Assembly (NCBI RefSeq): GCF_900105055.1
Contig: NZ_FNTA01000004.1
Location: forward strand, 5,549,501 to 5,613,500
From: Amycolatopsis lurida
GTDB lineage: Bacteria; Actinomycetota; Actinomycetes; Mycobacteriales; Pseudonocardiaceae
Length of the DNA stretch: 64,000 nt
Reading direction: 5' to 3'
This document shows positions 1 through 8,146 of this stretch, one piece after another. Each line of letters starts with the position of its first letter. Position 1 is the first letter of the stretch. The notes under the pieces were generated by a model. The model had not been told where the DNA came from and did not search any database. It worked only from the letters and a program-made list of their open reading frames with translations. Position numbers and translations under genes: made by a program.

Positions 1-606
1 GTAGGTGGGGAGGTTGGTGCAGCTGACGAAGATGGCGTCGGCGTCGGCGTGGTCGGCGGCGAGGATGCGCTCGGCGATGGTCCGGTAACTGACCTTCCAG
101 ATGCCGCCGCCCAGGCCGAGATGGTCGCTGGAGACGGTACGGACGCCGAGTTCGGCCAGGAAGTCGTGCAGCTTTCCGGTCAGGTCGCCGTCGTAGGGCG
201 TCAGCACCGAGACCCGGTGGAGGTCGAGCTGGTGCAGGACCTCCGCCAGCGCTCCGGACGTGGTGACGGCGTCCGTCGCGCCCGCGTCGCAGATCGCCTT
301 GGTCAGTGAGCGCTCGTAGTCCACACCGTTGACGAAACTGCCGGAGGTGCACAGATAGGCGACGACTTCGGGCTCGACGTGGAGCACGTCCCGCGTGGCG
401 GCGGCGAGATGCCTGCTGTCGCTGACGAGCTGAGCCATCTCCATGCTGACGGGCACGGGCTCGTACGGCGTCCGCGCCAGATGGAGGGAGACCTCCATGG
501 GCACCCAGCGCCACAGCTCGCGTTCCAGGGCCAGGTCGAAGGGAGCGATCACGCCTATTCCGCGCTGCGCCAACGGGCCTTCGAACTCCAGTAAGTCGAA
601 ATCCAA
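1..606 (-). CDS. Asp/Glu-racemase-fold enzyme (maleate isomerase / arylmalonate decarboxylase-like), 3' part cut by window
   Basis: The last part of this gene lies before base 1; 202 codons are visible. The two catalytic cysteines of the aspartate/glutamate/hydantoin racemase superfamily are present: C86 in LCTSGSF and C196 in SCTNLPTY. This pattern is typical of maleate isomerases and arylmalonate decarboxylases, which act on small dicarboxylates by cysteine-assisted proton or carbon chemistry. The start is a TTG at 606: an in-frame TGA lies just upstream (610-612) and GGAGG sits 7 bases before the TTG. Codon 5 is the rare leucine codon TTA. It is divergent from a 2-hydroxyacid dehydrogenase and amidase, suggesting a shared catabolic role. 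The exact substrate cannot be read from sequence. Confidence 0.8.
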   Translation of the reverse strand, partial: MDFDLLEFEGPLAQRGIGVIAPFDLALERELWRWVPMEVSLHLARTPYEPVPVSMEMAQLVSDSRHLAAATRDVLHVEPEVVAYLCTSGSFVNGVDYERSLTKAICDAGATDAVTTSGALAEVLHQLDLHRVSVLTPYDGDLTGKLHDFLAELGVRTVSSDHLGLGGGIWKVSYRTIAERILAADHADADAIFVSCTNLPTY

Positions 607-665
607 GTCTCAGCCTCCGGAAACGTCTGCTGTCACAGTCCGGTGCTCCGGGGGTCGTTCCTCGG

Positions 666-677
666 ATTGTTGACAAT
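666..677. promoter_or_regulatory. 12-bp palindromic operator candidate in divergent promoter region
   Basis: ATTGTTGACAAT is a perfect palindrome with a two-base centre. It resembles the TNGT..ACNA half-sites of GntR/FCD-family operators and overlaps the -35 box of the rightward promoter. No regulator gene is adjacent, so the binding protein is unknown. Confidence 0.45.
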
Positions 678-698
678 CATACGAGCCACTTTTACGGT
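670..698 (+). promoter_or_regulatory. Promoter for 2-hydroxyacid dehydrogenase, probably leaderless
   Basis: TTGACA at 670-675 matches the -35 consensus exactly. A 17-base spacer leads to TACGGT at 693-698. The GTG start at 705 is 7 bases beyond the -10, so transcription probably begins at the start codon. No Shine-Dalgarno sequence is visible. Confidence 0.55.
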
Positions 699-704
699 GT
701 CAAT

Positions 705-1694
705 GTGATCGCCTCGGAGACCCCTGTGCTGGCGGTGCTCTGCGGAGACACGCGCCCACCGGACATGCGCGCTATCGAAGACCGAGCGGTGGTTCGTTAC
801 ACCGGCGAGGCCGGGTTGGCCGATGCGTTATCCGGAGCCGACGCGTTCTTCGTCTACGACTTCCTGTCGACCGCCGTGCCGGGCGCCTGGCACGCGGCCG
901 ACAAGCTGCGCTGGCTGCACATCGCCAGCGCGGGGGTCGACCCCGTCCTGTTCCCGGGGTTGCAGGAGAGCGATGTCGTGCTCACCAACTCCCGTGGGGT
1001 GTTCGACGGGGCGATAGCCGAGTACGTCCTCGGAGTCGTCCTCGCGTTCGCCAAGGACTTCGTTCGTTCGTGGGACCTGCAGCGGCGAAAGCAGTGGAAG
1101 CACCGCGAAAGTGAGCGGATCTCCGGCCGCCGGGTCCTCGTGGTCGGCACGGGGCCGATCGGCCGGTCGATCGCGCGGCTGCTGCGGGCGGCCGGGATGT
1201 CGGTGGCGGGCGTCGGACGCCGTCCTCGTGAAGACGATCCCGACTTCGGCGACGTGTACGCGTCCTCGGACCTCGCCCGCCATCTTCCCGGGGCGGACTA
1301 CGTCGTCGCGGTCGCGCCGCTGACCGAGCAGACGAAGGGCATGTTCGGCGCCGAGGCCTTCGCCGCGATGAAACCCGGCGCTCGGTTCGTCAACGTCGGC
1401 CGAGGCGAGCTGGTCGTCACCTCGGATTTGATCGGCGCACTGCGGGACGGGCCGCTCGGCGGCGCGGCGCTCGACGTCTTCGACACCGAGCCGCTCCCCT
1501 CGGATAGTCCATTGTGGACCATGAAGAACGTGCTGATCTCGCCGCATATGTCGGGCGACTTCGTCGGCTGGCGTAATACTCTGGTAGAGGTGTTCGCGGA
1601 CAACTTCCGTCGCTGGCGCGCGGGGGAGCCGCTGCGCAACGTCGTGGACAAGCAGCTCGGGTACGTGCCGTCGGAGACGCTTCGCCAAGGTTAG
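705..1694 (+). CDS. D-isomer-specific 2-hydroxyacid dehydrogenase
   Basis: A 329-residue cytoplasmic NAD(P)-dependent dehydrogenase that interconverts a 2-keto acid and a D-2-hydroxy acid. The Rossmann motif VVGTGPIG lies near residue 147. The catalytic Arg is in NVGRGEL, the Glu in FDTEPLP and the His in SPHMSGD, in the order and spacing of the family. Length is normal. The GTG start matches a leaderless promoter. Codon 42 (828-830) is TTA. The amidase begins 7 bases after the stop, so the two form an operon. The family includes glyoxylate/hydroxypyruvate reductases, phosphoglycerate dehydrogenases and formate dehydrogenases; the substrate is not resolved. Confidence 0.88.
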   Translation: MIASETPVLAVLCGDTRPPDMRAIEDRAVVRYTGEAGLADALSGADAFFVYDFLSTAVPGAWHAADKLRWLHIASAGVDPVLFPGLQESDVVLTNSRGVFDGAIAEYVLGVVLAFAKDFVRSWDLQRRKQWKHRESERISGRRVLVVGTGPIGRSIARLLRAAGMSVAGVGRRPREDDPDFGDVYASSDLARHLPGADYVVAVAPLTEQTKGMFGAEAFAAMKPGARFVNVGRGELVVTSDLIGALRDGPLGGAALDVFDTEPLPSDSPLWTMKNVLISPHMSGDFVGWRNTLVEVFADNFRRWRAGEPLRNVVDKQLGYVPSETLRQG

Positions 1695-1701
1695 GGGCCG
1701 G

Positions 1702-3078
1702 ATGAACGACACCAAGTTGACCGCGAGCGAGCTCGTCGCCGCGTATGCCACCGGAGAGCTGTCGCCGGTCGAGGCCACCCAGAACGCCTTGCGCGCCATC
1801 GAAGAACGCGACGGCGAGACCAACGCCTTTTGCCTGGTCGACGCCGACGGCGCGCTCGAACAGGCGAAAGCTTCCGAGATCCGCTGGCGGGACGGCAATC
1901 CGATCGGCTGGCTCGACGGTGTCCCGGCCTCGATCAAGGACATGTTCCTGACCCAGGGCTGGCCGACACTGCGTGGTTCGCGGTGCATCGACCCGGACCA
2001 GCCGTGGGACGTCGACAGCCCGGTCACCGCGCGGCTGCGTGAGAACGGCTTGGTGCTGCTGGGAAAGACCACGACGCCGGAACTGGCGTGGAAGGGCGTC
2101 ACCGACAACACGCTGACCGGGATCACCCGCAACCCGATCGACCCGTCGACGACAGCGGGCGGTTCGAGCGGGGGCAGCGCCGCGGCCGTCGCGGCGGGGA
2201 TGGGTGAACTCTCCGTCGGCACCGATGGCGGCGGCTCGATCCGGATTCCGGCTTCGTTCTGCGGAATCGTCGGGCTCAAACCGACGCACGGCCGGATCCC
2301 CTTGTTCCCGGCGAGCCCGTTCGGTCCGCTCTCGCACGCCGGCCCCATGGCGCGTTCGGTCGACGACACCGCCTTGCTCCTCGACGTCCTCGCCCTGCCC
2401 GACCATCGGGACCCGGCCGCGCTCGCGCCGCCGGTCTCGACCTATCGCGAGGCCGTTCGCCGGGACGTGCGCGGCCTGATCGCCGCCTACTCGCCGACGC
2501 TCGGTTACGTCGACGTCGACCCGGAGGTCGCGGAGATCGTCAAGTCGGCGGTCCGGTCGCTGGGCGACGCGGGCCTGCACATCGAAGAGACCGATCCCGG
2601 TTTCACCGACCCCAAACCGGCCTTCGACATCCTGTGGTCGACAGGGGCGGCCAAGTGGCTGGACACCTTCCCCGCCGGTTCGGAGACGAAGGTCGATCCC
2701 GGGCTGCGGAAGGTGTGGGAACTCGGCAAGACCTTCTCGGCGAGCGACTACCTCGGCGCCAACGCCGAGCGGGCCGCGCTGGGCATCCTGATGGGAGAGT
2801 TCCACACGCGCTACGACGTGCTGATCACGCCGACCCTCCCCATTCCCGCCTTCGAGGCAGGGCACGAGGTGCCGCCGGGCAGCGGGCTGAGCGGCTGGCC
2901 GGACTGGACGCCCTTCACCTATCCGTTCAACATGACCCAGCAGCCCGCCATCAGTGTGCCGGCGGGCCGCACCTCCCGTGGTCTCCCGGTCGGCTTGCAG
3001 ATCGTCGGCCCGCGGCACTCCGACGACCTGGTGCTCGCGGTCGCGAAGCTCCTCGAGGAGGTCCGTCCCTGGCCGTGA
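1702..3078 (+). CDS. Amidase, amidase-signature family
   Basis: A 458-residue amidase-signature hydrolase that releases ammonia from a carboxamide. The Ser-cisSer-Lys triad is complete: K79 in SIKDM, S155 in the glycine/serine-rich loop GGSSGGS, and nucleophile S179 in GGGSIRIPA. No signal peptide is seen, so it should be cytoplasmic. It follows the 2-hydroxyacid dehydrogenase by 7 bases. Together with the divergent Asp/Glu-racemase-fold enzyme it suggests breakdown of an amide-containing dicarboxylate or hydroxyacid. It is not likely to be GatA because no gatB/gatC lie nearby. Confidence 0.9.
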   Translation: MNDTKLTASELVAAYATGELSPVEATQNALRAIEERDGETNAFCLVDADGALEQAKASEIRWRDGNPIGWLDGVPASIKDMFLTQGWPTLRGSRCIDPDQPWDVDSPVTARLRENGLVLLGKTTTPELAWKGVTDNTLTGITRNPIDPSTTAGGSSGGSAAAVAAGMGELSVGTDGGGSIRIPASFCGIVGLKPTHGRIPLFPASPFGPLSHAGPMARSVDDTALLLDVLALPDHRDPAALAPPVSTYREAVRRDVRGLIAAYSPTLGYVDVDPEVAEIVKSAVRSLGDAGLHIEETDPGFTDPKPAFDILWSTGAAKWLDTFPAGSETKVDPGLRKVWELGKTFSASDYLGANAERAALGILMGEFHTRYDVLITPTLPIPAFEAGHEVPPGSGLSGWPDWTPFTYPFNMTQQPAISVPAGRTSRGLPVGLQIVGPRHSDDLVLAVAKLLEEVRPWP

Positions 3079-3130
3079 CCTGCGGAAAGGGAGCAAGGGA
3101 CCTTTGCTACCACTTTTGCGGGGCGGGGGA

Positions 3131-4351
3131 TCAGGGCTGCGCGGCGTGGGACTTCCGGACGAGTCCGCGCACTTGGCCGCTGCACAGTGCGAGAGCGGTG
3201 GCTGCCACGACCAGCGCGGCGCACGCGAGCAGTGTCGTGCTGACCCCGAAGTGCTGCGCGGCGGGTCCGGCCGCCATCTGTCCGAGGGGCAGGGCGATGA
3301 AGGAACCGAGCATGTCGTAGGAGTAGACGCGCGCGAGTTTGTCCTCGGGCACGTTCTCCTGCAGCGAGACGTCCCACGCGACCACGAACTGCTCGATCGC
3401 CAGCCCGGAGACGAACATGGCCGCCAGCAGCAGCGGCAGCAAGGGAGCCTGGCCGAGGAGGATCAGCGGCGGTGCTTCGAAGAGGATCACCGCGACGCCG
3501 ACGAACAGCGCGCGCCGCGGCTGCCATCGGGCCACGAGGATGCCGCCGACGAGTGAGCCGATCGTCTGCGCGGCGAGGGCGAATCCCCAGCCGGATCGCC
3601 CGAAAGTGCTGTCGGCGACGACGGGGCCGAGCACCGCGATCCCGCCCGCGATGACGGCGTTCACCACCATGAACTGCACGACCACGACCCACACCCACGT
3701 GCGCGACCGGAACTCGTGCCAGCCTTCGACGAGTTCCGCCAGCGGGCGGCTGCCGGGGATCCGTTCCCGGCGGCTGAGGCGGATGCACCGGTAGGACAGG
3801 GCGGAGCCGAGGAACAGCAGCGCGTTCCCGCCGAGCGCCCAGCCGGGGCCGACCGCGGTGACCAGGATGCCGCCGAGCCCGGCGCCGGCGATCCGGCCGG
3901 AGTTCGACAACAGCCTCGCCAGCGCGTTGGCCTGCGCGAGCAGGGTGGCGGGCACCGTCAGCGGGGTGAGCGACGCCGACGCGGGGGCGGAGATCGCGGC
4001 CACCGCGCCGTTGACCACGCTCAGGCCGACCAGCAGCGGGATCGACGCGAATCCACAAAGGACACTCGCCGCGATGGCCGCCTGGGTCATGGTGGCGGCG
4101 ACTTCGGTGCCTTGCAGGATCACCGACCGCGGTAGCCGGTCCGCCAGCACCCCGCCGAACAGCAGCAGGACCACGCTGGCCACGGATCGCGCGCCGACGA
4201 CGATGCCGATGTCGACGGCCGAACCGGTCAGGTCGATCACCGCGAACGCGAGTGCGAGCGGGGCGACGGCGTTGCCGAACTCCCCGAACGTGCGGCCGCC
4301 GATCAGCCAGCGGAAGTTGTGATGGCGCAGTGGTTCGCGCAGGGACGTCAC
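3131..4351 (-). CDS. MFS transporter
   Basis: A 406-residue major facilitator superfamily protein with about 12 hydrophobic segments and a GGVLADRLPR loop typical of drug-efflux-like members. The GTG at 4351 is chosen because it overlaps the stop of the upstream ArsR gene as GTGA and has GAGG a few bases upstream; a longer open frame to 4495 would overlap the regulator heavily. Translational coupling to an ArsR-type regulator suggests that the transporter is induced by the ligand of that regulator, probably for export of a toxic compound or metal. The substrate is unknown. Confidence 0.85.
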   Translation of the reverse strand: MTSLREPLRHHNFRWLIGGRTFGEFGNAVAPLALAFAVIDLTGSAVDIGIVVGARSVASVVLLLFGGVLADRLPRSVILQGTEVAATMTQAAIAASVLCGFASIPLLVGLSVVNGAVAAISAPASASLTPLTVPATLLAQANALARLLSNSGRIAGAGLGGILVTAVGPGWALGGNALLFLGSALSYRCIRLSRRERIPGSRPLAELVEGWHEFRSRTWVWVVVVQFMVVNAVIAGGIAVLGPVVADSTFGRSGWGFALAAQTIGSLVGGILVARWQPRRALFVGVAVILFEAPPLILLGQAPLLPLLLAAMFVSGLAIEQFVVAWDVSLQENVPEDKLARVYSYDMLGSFIALPLGQMAAGPAAQHFGVSTTLLACAALVVAATALALCSGQVRGLVRKSHAAQP

Positions 4352-4866
4352 CGTCGCCTCATTTCGATCAGCGAGACCGTCGCGCTGACCGGGATCGTGC
4401 CCCGGGTGCGGGGCGGCTTCGCGGCGGAGTGCAGGAGGTCGCTCAGTTCTCGAGCGTGTTCGAGCGCCTTCTCCCAGGTCTCGCGGTCGACCCACATCTC
4501 GGCGTCGCTCGTCGACCCCGGCTTGCCGGGGACACGGAATTCACTGCGGCGCTTGAGTTCTTCGGCCATCGTCGCGATGAGCAACTGTTCTTCCCGCGGA
4601 TTCTTCGACGTGAACCGCGATCCGGACTCCGGATCGTGCCGGTAGCGTTTCGCCAGGCCGCCCCGGATCCGGACCTCCTCGGCGACGTCCAGCAGGCCGG
4701 CTTCGTGCAACCGCCGCAGGTGATAGCTGACATTCGCTTGTGTCTCACCGAGTTCGCGCGCGGCTTCGGCCGCGCTCATCGCGACACCGGTCAAAAGCGA
4801 CAGAATGCGCAGGCGTACGGGATGGGCGAGGACACGCAACCCGTCGAGGCCGGGGGACTCGGACAT
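4348..4866 (-). CDS. ArsR-family winged-helix regulator
   Basis: A 172-residue regulator. Residues about 8-75 form a winged helix of ArsR type (LAHPVRLRILSLL, then ARELGETQANVSYHLRRL as the recognition helix). The C-terminal half resembles ArsR proteins with an added effector domain rather than short metal sensors, and no Cys-rich metal site is visible. The ATG at 4866 is chosen because a good -35/-10 pair lies directly before it, implying a leaderless transcript. It overlaps the MFS gene by 4 bases and probably represses its own operon. Confidence 0.82.
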   Translation of the reverse strand: MSESPGLDGLRVLAHPVRLRILSLLTGVAMSAAEAARELGETQANVSYHLRRLHEAGLLDVAEEVRIRGGLAKRYRHDPESGSRFTSKNPREEQLLIATMAEELKRRSEFRVPGKPGSTSDAEMWVDRETWEKALEHARELSDLLHSAAKPPRTRGTIPVSATVSLIEMRRR

Positions 4867-4872
4867 GGGCCG

Positions 4873-4902
4873 AGTATCGACTGCCGGGACGCCAACCGTC
4901 AA
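4873..4902 (-). promoter_or_regulatory. Leaderless promoter for the ArsR-MFS operon
   Basis: On the minus strand TTGACG (4897-4902), an 18-base spacer and GATACT (4873-4878) form a sigma-70-type promoter. The ATG at 4866 begins 6 bases beyond the -10, which places the transcript start at the start codon. Confidence 0.5.
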
Positions 4903-4973
4903 ACAGTTATTTGGGGGTTTCATTGGCCGGGAGATCCGGTGCGGTGCTCCGATGTCTGTGCTCTGCTGGAGGT

Positions 4974-5948
4974 ATGCGTACGACGACATTGGGCAGAAGC
5001 GGTCTCGAGGTGTCGAGGATCGCTTTCGGCACTTGGCAACTCGGCGGGGACTGGGGTTCGTTCGACGAGGACGCGGCGATCGCGGCGATCCATCACGCCC
5101 GAGAACTCGGCGTGAACTTCTTCGACACCGCGCAGGCCTACGGGTTCGGCAAGTCCGAAGCGATGCTGGGGAAGGCGCTGCGTGAGGAACTCAAGCGCGA
5201 CCGCGACGCCCTCGTCATCGCCACGAAGGGCGGCATCAAGCCGCGTTCCGAACGGCCGCGCGACTCGCGGCGCGAGTGGCTGGCCCAGGGCATCGAGGAC
5301 AGCCTCCGCTTTCTCGACGTCGACCACATCGACCTCTACCAGATCCACTGGCCCGATCCCGACGCTCCCGGCGAAGAGACGGCGGGGATCCTCCAGGAGT
5401 TCGTCGACGCCGGGAAGATCCGGCACGTCGGTGTCTCGAACTACGACGCCGCGGGGCTGGCCGCCTTCGACAAGGCCCGGCCTGTGGAAACCCTGCAGCC
5501 GCCGTATCACCTGTTCCGCCGCGACATCGAGACCGATCCTCTCCCGTACGCACGCGAGAACGACATCGGCGTGCTCGTGTACAGCCCGCTCGGCAGCGGA
5601 CTGCTGACCGGATCCTTCACGCCGGAGACGACGTTCGAGAAGACCGACTGGCGTTCACGGTCGTCGGCGTTCACCGGTGAGACCTTCCGGCGCAATCTCG
5701 CCGTCGTCGACCGGCTCAAGGAATTCGCGGCGGGCAAAGGGATCTCCGTCAGTCAGCTCGCGATCGCGTGGACGCTCGCCCAGCCGGGCGTGCACGTCGC
5801 GATCGTGGGCGCGCGGAAGGCGGCCAACATCGAGGCCAGTCTCGCCGCCGCGGACATCGACCTGACCGCGGACGATCTCGCGGAGATCGATCGGCTCACC
5901 ACCGACGCCGTTCCCGTGTCCGGCGCGAGCCCCGAAGGTGTCGCCTAA
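4974..5948 (+). CDS. Aldo/keto reductase
   Basis: A 324-residue NADPH-dependent aldo/keto reductase with the full catalytic tetrad D51, Y56, K85 and H125 (DTAQAYG, ATKGG, YQIHW). It has the TIM-barrel length and C-terminal VGARK..N coenzyme-binding region of the family. It reduces a carbonyl compound; the substrate is not predictable. The ATG at 4974 has a GGAGG only one base away, which is too close for normal use, so a leaderless or weak start is possible. It converges on pqqB and their stop codons overlap by 4 bases. Confidence 0.88.
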   Translation: MRTTTLGRSGLEVSRIAFGTWQLGGDWGSFDEDAAIAAIHHARELGVNFFDTAQAYGFGKSEAMLGKALREELKRDRDALVIATKGGIKPRSERPRDSRREWLAQGIEDSLRFLDVDHIDLYQIHWPDPDAPGEETAGILQEFVDAGKIRHVGVSNYDAAGLAAFDKARPVETLQPPYHLFRRDIETDPLPYARENDIGVLVYSPLGSGLLTGSFTPETTFEKTDWRSRSSAFTGETFRRNLAVVDRLKEFAAGKGISVSQLAIAWTLAQPGVHVAIVGARKAANIEASLAAADIDLTADDLAEIDRLTTDAVPVSGASPEGVA

Positions 5949-6802
5949 AGCTTGAATTCGGTACCGTCCAGGGGAAGCGAGGCGCCGCCGTCCAGTACGG
6001 CGGCGTGTTCGGGCGACGCGGGATCGATCACCGGATTCGTGTTGTTCAGGTGGGTGTACGCCCACCGCGGGCCGGGCCGGAGCTTCGCGAGGCTGCCGGT
6101 GATCGGCAGATGCCCCATCGCCGGTTGAGCGCCGGCTTCGGCCGCGGTGGCGCCCGACATCTCATCCGGCGCGTAGAAGGTCCCGTCCAGAAGCACCAGG
6201 TCGGCATCGCGAGTGAAGTCGTCGAACCCGTCCGGCCAGCTTTTCAAACAAGGCGCGTAGACGAAAACACCGCCGGTCTCGACGTCTTCGAGCCGATAGG
6301 CCACCACCCACGGGCCGTCCTCAGTGGACGAACGTGCGTACTTCGGCCGCTTGTCGCTCACGGGAAGCATGCTCACCCGCAGCCCGTCGACGGCGACCTT
6401 CGACGACGGCAGCCAGTCCCAGCCGCCGTATCCGTCGATGATCGACCGCGCGGGGAACTGCTCGGACAAGGCGTCCAGCACGGCGTCCGGTGCCCACACG
6501 GGCAGGCCGCCCGCTTCCCGCAGGAGAAGCAGGCCGAGTGAATGATCGAGTTCGGCGTCGGTCAGCAACACCCCGCGCAGTGGGATTTCCCGAGGCCCCG
6601 GCCCGGCGCGCAGCGGTGGGGTGGCGAGGATCTGCGCGCGGATGTCCGGCGACACGTTGAGCAGGTACCAGCCCTCGCCGTCCGCGCTCACCGCCACGCA
6701 GTCCTGCGTCCGCGACGGCGCGTCCGAAACGCACAGCGCGCAGGCGCAGTTCCATTGCGGGAAACCGCCGCCCGCCGCCGTGCCGAGCAGGATCACCCTC
6801 AT
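5945..6802 (-). CDS. pqqB: PqqB, PQQ biosynthesis oxygenase-like protein
   Basis: A 285-residue metallo-beta-lactamase-fold protein, last gene of the pqqACDEB operon. It opens with MRVILLGTAAGGGFPQWNC, the diagnostic start of PqqB, and has the ELDHSLG metal-site region. PqqB is thought to act as an iron hydroxylase on the PqqA-derived intermediate before PqqC. The ATG at 6802 overlaps the pqqE stop as ATGA; an upstream extension to 6889 would lie inside pqqE. The gene ends by overlapping the convergent aldo/keto reductase. Confidence 0.93.
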   Translation of the reverse strand: MRVILLGTAAGGGFPQWNCACALCVSDAPSRTQDCVAVSADGEGWYLLNVSPDIRAQILATPPLRAGPGPREIPLRGVLLTDAELDHSLGLLLLREAGGLPVWAPDAVLDALSEQFPARSIIDGYGGWDWLPSSKVAVDGLRVSMLPVSDKRPKYARSSTEDGPWVVAYRLEDVETGGVFVYAPCLKSWPDGFDDFTRDADLVLLDGTFYAPDEMSGATAAEAGAQPAMGHLPITGSLAKLRPGPRWAYTHLNNTNPVIDPASPEHAAVLDGGASLPLDGTEFKL

Positions 6803-7881
6803 CGTGCCGTCCGCATCACGAGTTCGTCCGTTTTCACCTGCGTGGCGAGGATGAGGTCGACGACCTCCCGATGCGGCGAACGCGAGCACACCGGGTCCGT
6901 CGCCGACGCGTCACCGGTGAGCTGGAACGCCTGGCACCGGCAGCCGCCGAAGTCGATCGCGCGCCGTTCGCAGGTGCCGCAGGTGTCCGGCATCCAGTCC
7001 TCGCCGCGGTAGGCGTTGAAGGAACCGGATTCGTACCAGATCCACGCCAGCGGCTTGTCCCGTACGTTGTCGAATTCCAGCGTCTCGATCGCCGTCGAGG
7101 CGGGACACGGCAGCACGTTCCCGTCCGGCGCGACGGTCAATTGCCGCGCGCCCCAGCCGTACATGCACGGTTTCGGGTACTTCTCGTAGTAGTCGGCGAC
7201 CACATAGATGATCTCCATGCGGCCACGCAGCCGTTCGGTGGCCGCGCGCACGATCGGCTCGGCCTCGTCGAGCTGGCGCCGGGTCGGCATCAGGGCGTCA
7301 CGGTTGCGCAGGGCCCAGCCGTAGTACTGCGTGTTGGCCAGTTCGAGCCGGTCCGCGCCCATTTCCTCGGCCAGGTCGATGATCCCGGCGAGCTGATCGT
7401 GGTTCTGCCGGTGCAGGACGACGTTCACCGAGAGCGGCAGCCCGGCCTTCTTGATCAGTGCGGCGGCGACCACCTTACGGTCGTGTGCCCGTGCTCCGGC
7501 GAGCCGGTCCGCGCGGTCGGCGGTCGCGCCCTGGACGGACAGCTGGACATGCGCGATGCCGCGCTCGACGAGATCGTCCAATCTGGACTCCGTCAGTCCG
7601 AGCCCGGACGTCACCAGGTTGACGTAGCACCCCAGTTTCGTGGCGTGTTCGACCAGGATCGGCAGATCCGGCCTGGCGAGCGGTTCGCCGCCGGACATGT
7701 GCACCTGGAGCACGCCGAGTTCCCGCGCCTGGGTGAGCACGGACCGCCATTCCTCTGTGGACAGTTCGCCGTCACGGGCGATCAGCTCGATCGGATTCGA
7801 GCAATACGGGCAATGCAGCGGACAGCGGTGGGTCAGCTCGGCCAGCATGCCCAGTGGCGGCTGCGCGGGTTTCAGGTCCAT
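6799..7881 (-). CDS. pqqE: PqqE, radical SAM enzyme cross-linking Glu and Tyr of PqqA
   Basis: A 360-residue radical SAM/SPASM enzyme. The CxxxCxxC cluster site is C20, C24 and C27 (RCPLHCPYC), and SPASM cysteines follow from CMYGWG to GGCRC near the C-terminus for auxiliary Fe-S clusters. PqqE forms the carbon-carbon bond between the conserved Glu and Tyr of PqqA, bound through PqqD. It overlaps pqqD by 10 bases and pqqB by 4, so the three are translationally coupled. Confidence 0.95.
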   Translation of the reverse strand: MDLKPAQPPLGMLAELTHRCPLHCPYCSNPIELIARDGELSTEEWRSVLTQARELGVLQVHMSGGEPLARPDLPILVEHATKLGCYVNLVTSGLGLTESRLDDLVERGIAHVQLSVQGATADRADRLAGARAHDRKVVAAALIKKAGLPLSVNVVLHRQNHDQLAGIIDLAEEMGADRLELANTQYYGWALRNRDALMPTRRQLDEAEPIVRAATERLRGRMEIIYVVADYYEKYPKPCMYGWGARQLTVAPDGNVLPCPASTAIETLEFDNVRDKPLAWIWYESGSFNAYRGEDWMPDTCGTCERRAIDFGGCRCQAFQLTGDASATDPVCSRSPHREVVDLILATQVKTDELVMRTAR

Positions 7882-8144
7882 TCGACGATCCGCCGTTCTC
7901 CTAACCGGGACAGGACGTCCAGGATCTCTTCCTCACGCACACCGGTGTAGCGTTCGCGCAACGCCGAAGCGATTCCCGCCACGTCGACGACGCCGTCGCA
8001 GAGGGAAAGCACGGCCGCGGCGGTCGGATTCGGGACGAGCACGCCTTCGGGGAACAGGAGGACGTGCGTTTCCCTGGTCTGGTCATAGCTCAGCCGGACT
8101 CCGCGCCGCAGCCGCGGCACCGAGCCCGGTTCGAGGGTGGTCAT
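7872..8144 (-). CDS. pqqD: PqqD, PqqA peptide chaperone (RiPP recognition element)
   Basis: A 90-residue small winged-helix-like RiPP recognition protein. The family pattern is visible: PRLRRGVRL, then a strand reading HVLLFPEGVLVPN, and a helix containing AAAVLSLCDG. PqqD binds the PqqA precursor and delivers it to PqqE. It begins 2 bases after the pqqC stop and overlaps pqqE by 10 bases. Confidence 0.93.
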   Translation of the reverse strand: MTTLEPGSVPRLRRGVRLSYDQTRETHVLLFPEGVLVPNPTAAAVLSLCDGVVDVAGIASALRERYTGVREEEILDVLSRLGERRIVEWT

Positions 8145-8146
8145 CG

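Noticed and set aside
828..2369. 513-codon open frame on the minus strand
   Set aside because: It is antisense to the 2-hydroxyacid dehydrogenase and amidase, both with intact catalytic motifs, and its translation is low-complexity Arg/Pro/Ser-rich.
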